From assembly GCA_024638545.1 (NCBI GenBank), contig JAHEKD010000071.1:1-8826 (forward strand): a DNA stretch of 8,826 nucleotides, given 5' to 3'. This DNA comes from Gammaproteobacteria bacterium (GTDB lineage Bacteria > Pseudomonadota > Gammaproteobacteria > Arenicellales > JAHEKD01). This document shows positions 6,516 through 8,826 of the stretch, piece by piece. How positions within the stretch are numbered: the stretch's first letter is position 1; each line of letters opens with the position of its first letter. The position numbers and the translations under genes are program-made. The notes beneath the pieces were generated by a model. The model was not told where the DNA came from, ran no database searches, and saw only the letters and a program-made list of their open reading frames with translations.

Positions 6516-6613
6516 CCGGGGACAGACCACGGTTAAAAACCATAGCTATTGCGGGAAATACCGCAGTTTTGTTAAGTAGATCAGATTGCAAGTTAACCGT
6601 GGTCTGTCCCCGG
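6516..6613. repeat. REP-like inverted repeat, long form
   Basis: Two perfect 21-base arms (6516-6536 and 6593-6613) contain CCGGGGACAGACCACGGTT and its complement, separated by 56 bases. The spacer holds a small stem TGCGG/CCGCA (6550-6554, 6561-6565). The same arms occur at 7947-7988. Just upstream, TGTACACCGG occurs twice (6498-6507, 6510-6519), the second overlapping the left arm. The design, a palindrome in an intergenic gap repeated elsewhere, is that of REP/BIME elements mobilised by REP-associated tyrosine transposases. It starts 6 bases past the yeeE stop on the minus strand and 35 bases past the nfeD stop. Confidence 0.8.
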
Positions 6614-6619
6614 GAATTT

Positions 6620-7918
6620 CTAAATTCGCAATAACCGGCGGATCCAGACACCGATCATTGTGCCGCAAAGTGCAGCAATCACCCATGCCCATCCGTGCAC
6701 GCTGCCGGATATAACCGCGGCGATGAAACCTCCGATATTACAACCCAGACCTATGATCGCACCATAGCCCATTAATAGCCCACCAACGAAGGTGACCATC
6801 GGTCGATACAGACAATCCTTGATATTAAAGGATCGTGCTTTAGCGTGCGAAGCCTGCTTGATCAGGCTTAACGTGGCCCAGCTTGCCCCCAGAATAAAGC
6901 CAAAATTCATCAATGAGGTGACGTCCTCGAATAATCCCAGAGACAACATTGATTCATTTTGCGGGATACCCCAGTAATCCCAAAATTCAAAATCATACTC
7001 AAGCCCAACTGCAGTGGCCAGCTTCGCGCTCCATAATGGAAAAGCCAGTGAAATCACCCATGGGCGGTTAAGCAGAATCAGTGCAGCTAATGATAAAACT
7101 GCAAGCATGATTGACCCTGCCCCGAGGGTCCAGCGTTCGAAGATCCAGTGATTCTTACCCGACAAAGTACCTGCTTCAACGTCCAGATGTTGATTAATTC
7201 CGGCAAGTGAACTCCGCGGCTGATGGTGATCAAATATGCCGGTTACGCTGCCACACCAGAATTTCTCAAGCCTGTGTAAAAGCAGCCACAATACGCCTAT
7301 CAACAATAATTGTGCACCTATCGCAATAATTAGCGGGAACTCACGCTGGTAGGAATAAACAAAAAATATCGGCAATTCGGTCCAGCTCCCGTATTGCAGG
7401 GATGCAAAAAATGCCCCGACAATAATACCCAGGATTGACAACCATAAACGCATCTGACCACTTCCGCTTCGATACATTGAACCGGACGTACAGCTTCCGG
7501 CTATTTGCATACCTATTCCGAACATGAAGGCACCGGCAAGCATCATTAACCCTACAGGGCGCATAATGTCGAATACATCATTACCCAACCACCCGTAACG
7601 AAAAACCGGAAATATCAGGCAGGATGCCAGGGCAACCCAGAGAAGATGAGCACGTACGCCAACAGTCGATTGCCGAGTCATCAGATTTCGCCAGGCGCGG
7701 GTGAATCCATACCCTGAACGATAAAACGTAAAGCCCAGTAACACCCCGATCCACCATAACAGTGCGTGCTTGATGCCGTAGTGAAACAGCAAAATTACTG
7801 AAACAGTCAGGTGAAAAGTTGCGCCCGCAAACGACCACAGGCGGGCCTTGTTGTAAGCACGCTTGTCTATCGATTCTGCGGATTGAGGCAAACTGTTTGC
7901 GGACACTGGCTTCTGCAT
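6620..7918 (-). CDS. YeeE/YedE-family sulfur-compound transporter
   Basis: This 432-residue integral membrane protein belongs to the YeeE/YedE (TsuA-type) family, whose characterised members import thiosulfate through a relay of conserved cysteines. About ten hydrophobic segments can be seen. The two halves each have a hallmark cysteine motif: GSCTSG (Cys143) and GLGCNIGG (Cys393), each set in a glycine-rich hairpin such as GAFMFGIGMQIAGSCTSG and GGLLMGYGAIIGLGCNIGG. A soluble loop of about 50 residues (about 216-265) separates the halves. The N-terminal ~25 residues are polar and cytoplasmic. The ATG at 7918 has no clear ribosome site. The gene has no TusA/SirA-like partner in the window, although such genes often accompany the family. 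It is bracketed by the two REP-like repeats. Substrate is likely a reduced sulfur compound, by family only. Confidence 0.9.
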   Translation of the reverse strand: MQKPVSANSLPQSAESIDKRAYNKARLWSFAGATFHLTVSVILLFHYGIKHALLWWIGVLLGFTFYRSGYGFTRAWRNLMTRQSTVGVRAHLLWVALASCLIFPVFRYGWLGNDVFDIMRPVGLMMLAGAFMFGIGMQIAGSCTSGSMYRSGSGQMRLWLSILGIIVGAFFASLQYGSWTELPIFFVYSYQREFPLIIAIGAQLLLIGVLWLLLHRLEKFWCGSVTGIFDHHQPRSSLAGINQHLDVEAGTLSGKNHWIFERWTLGAGSIMLAVLSLAALILLNRPWVISLAFPLWSAKLATAVGLEYDFEFWDYWGIPQNESMLSLGLFEDVTSLMNFGFILGASWATLSLIKQASHAKARSFNIKDCLYRPMVTFVGGLLMGYGAIIGLGCNIGGFIAAVISGSVHGWAWVIAALCGTMIGVWIRRLLRI

Positions 7919-7946
7919 GATTCTATAAACTTTTTTATTTCGTATT

Positions 7947-7988
7947 CCGGGGACAGACCACGGTTATTGAACCGTGGTCTGTCCCCGG
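7947..7988. repeat. REP-like palindrome, compact form
   Basis: Arms CCGGGGACAGACCACGGTT (7947-7965) and its exact complement (7970-7988) flank a 4-base ATTG loop, a perfect 19-bp hairpin. The arms are the same as those at 6516-6613. It lies 13 bases past the stop of the dehydrogenase fragment and 28 bases before the yeeE start, both on the minus strand. No T-run follows on either strand, so it is not a standard intrinsic terminator. It could still protect or slow the end of an mRNA between the two genes. Confidence 0.85.
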
Positions 7989-8001
7989 TGGATAGGATAT
8001 A

Positions 8002-8694
8002 TCAAATGCAGTCCTGAAACAGCTGCTGAACATTTTCATTTGTAAGTTTAACAGGATTACCACCACAGCTGGGATCGGCCAGCGCCATCTCCGTGAGCGC
8101 TTCAATACGATCTCTACCTACACCTAGTCCGGACAACTTGTCCGGCACGCCAAGATCAATCCTAAGCGCCATTACATAGTCATAAAATCCGTCAAATCCG
8201 CCCTCAATGCCGAGATAGGCAGCAGCCTTTTCAATCTTGTGTTCAATCTCAGGCCTGTTGAGTTTCAGTACCGGCGGGATCACTACAGCATTGGTCATGC
8301 CATGATGGGTGTTGTAAACTGCACCAACAGGGTGCGATAGGGCGTGCACGGCTCCCAGCCCTTTCTGAAAAGCAGTTGCGCCCATAGCTGCTGCCGACAT
8401 CATATTCGCTCTTGCTTCAAGATCAGCGCCATCAGCATATGCCTGTGGTAAATTCTCTTTGACCAGCCTCATGCCCTCAAGGGCTATACCCTGGCTCATA
8501 GGATGATAATGCGGCGAGCTATATGCTTCGAGGCAATGCGCAAACGCGTCCATGCCGGTGCCTGCAGTAATAATCCGCGGCATCCCCACAGTCAGCTCCG
8601 GATCGCAAATGACCACCGAGGGTAAAACTTTCGGATGAAAGATAATTTTCTTTACATGTGTTTCGCTGTTCGTAATTACGCTGGCACGCCCGAC
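8002..8694 (-). pseudogene. Iron-containing alcohol dehydrogenase, N-terminus missing
   Basis: This frame encodes the C-terminal ~230 residues of a group III iron-containing alcohol dehydrogenase; family members are about 380 residues. It reads from [20 protein letters not shown] through VICDPELTVGMP. All four iron ligands of the family appear intact: the Asp and His of GTGMDAFAHCLEAY, the first His of VHALSHPVGA and a His of NTHHGM. The N-terminal Rossmann part with the NAD-binding GGGS motif is absent, replaced by an ABC ATPase fragment at about 8688-8696. An ATG at 8616 could start a 204-residue product, but that would lack the cofactor domain and is unlikely to be active. The substrate alcohol cannot be told. 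The stop is followed by a REP-like hairpin. Loss of the N-terminus looks recent, as the remaining frame is clean. Confidence 0.85.
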
Positions 8695-8826
8695 TCTCCG
8701 ACCAGCCCCAGGGTCTCGCCTCGATTGACGGTGAACGAGACATCATCCACAGCCTTGACCGTGGCGACGGTTTTGGCCAGCACCCCCTTGCGGATAGGGA
8801 AATGCTTGCTCAGCCGTTGAACCCGA
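8676..8826 (-). pseudogene. N-terminal fragment of a DppF/OppF-type ABC ATPase
   Basis: Reading in from the window edge on the minus strand, 49 codons give a typical oligopeptide/dipeptide ABC ATPase N-terminus: [19 protein letters not shown], then [19 protein letters not shown] and VGESG. The match stops inside the Walker A motif, where CGKST should follow GESG. Instead come VPA and a TAA at 8676-8678, already inside dehydrogenase sequence. Residues before RVQ lie beyond the window. The protein would have no ATP-binding site. Partners of this family are solute-binding proteins like the one at 1791-3380, but a link is only a guess. Confidence 0.8.

Noticed and set aside
7947..7988. The compact palindrome as an intrinsic terminator
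   Set aside because: The stem is strong, but no T-run follows on either strand, and the same arms occur with a 56-base spacer elsewhere, so a repeat element fits better.
1..8826. tRNA, rRNA or CRISPR array
   Set aside because: I found no cloverleaf-like sequence, no rRNA core sequence and no regularly spaced short repeats; the repeats present are paired inverted elements.

Overview
The window looks like an accessory-rich stretch of a gammaproteobacterial chromosome. This rests on gene families (YfcG-type glutathione transferase, a QmcA/NfeD pair like E. coli ybbK-ybbJ, a YeeE/YedE sulfur-compound transporter, a Crp/Fnr protein with a family-typical C-terminus) and on REP-like palindromes of a kind common in gammaproteobacteria. 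The exact genus cannot be read from the sequence.

Layout. Bases 1-118 are the end of a small mobile element. A complete 213-bp copy with short terminal inverted repeats and a CTAG target duplication sits in opposite orientation at 3628-3840. Between the two copies lie a strong hairpin terminator (142-166), a non-coding stretch rich in dyads, a Crp/Fnr regulator broken by a one-base frameshift (551-1284), a 506-bp AT-rich gap, and an orphan Tat-exported family 5 solute-binding protein (1791-3380). Right of the complete element is a yfcG-like glutathione transferase on the minus strand, whose stop codon lies inside the element's target duplication. It is divergent from a two-gene operon, qmcA and a long nfeD (4685-6480). 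The NfeD protein carries an unusual C-terminal domain of about 125 residues.

The right third reads on the minus strand. A two-cysteine YeeE/YedE transporter (6620-7918) is bracketed by two copies of the same palindromic repeat. Each copy begins a few bases past the stop codon of a minus-strand gene. Then comes the C-terminal, iron-binding part of an iron-containing alcohol dehydrogenase (8002-8694). It is joined directly to the N-terminal 45 or so residues of a DppF/OppF-type ABC ATPase, cut off inside the Walker A motif. That joint is either a real deletion or rearrangement, or an assembly chimera at the end of the window.

How the parts relate. QmcA and NfeD are expected to work together in the inner membrane. 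YfcG (thiol/disulfide chemistry) and YeeE (import of reduced sulfur compounds) share a loose sulfur/redox theme, but no operon links them. The solute-binding protein has no permease or intact ATPase in the window. No complete new defence or metabolic system is visible. The most unusual items are the NfeD fusion, the element inserted at a stop codon, the paired repeats around yeeE, and the dehydrogenase/ATPase joint.
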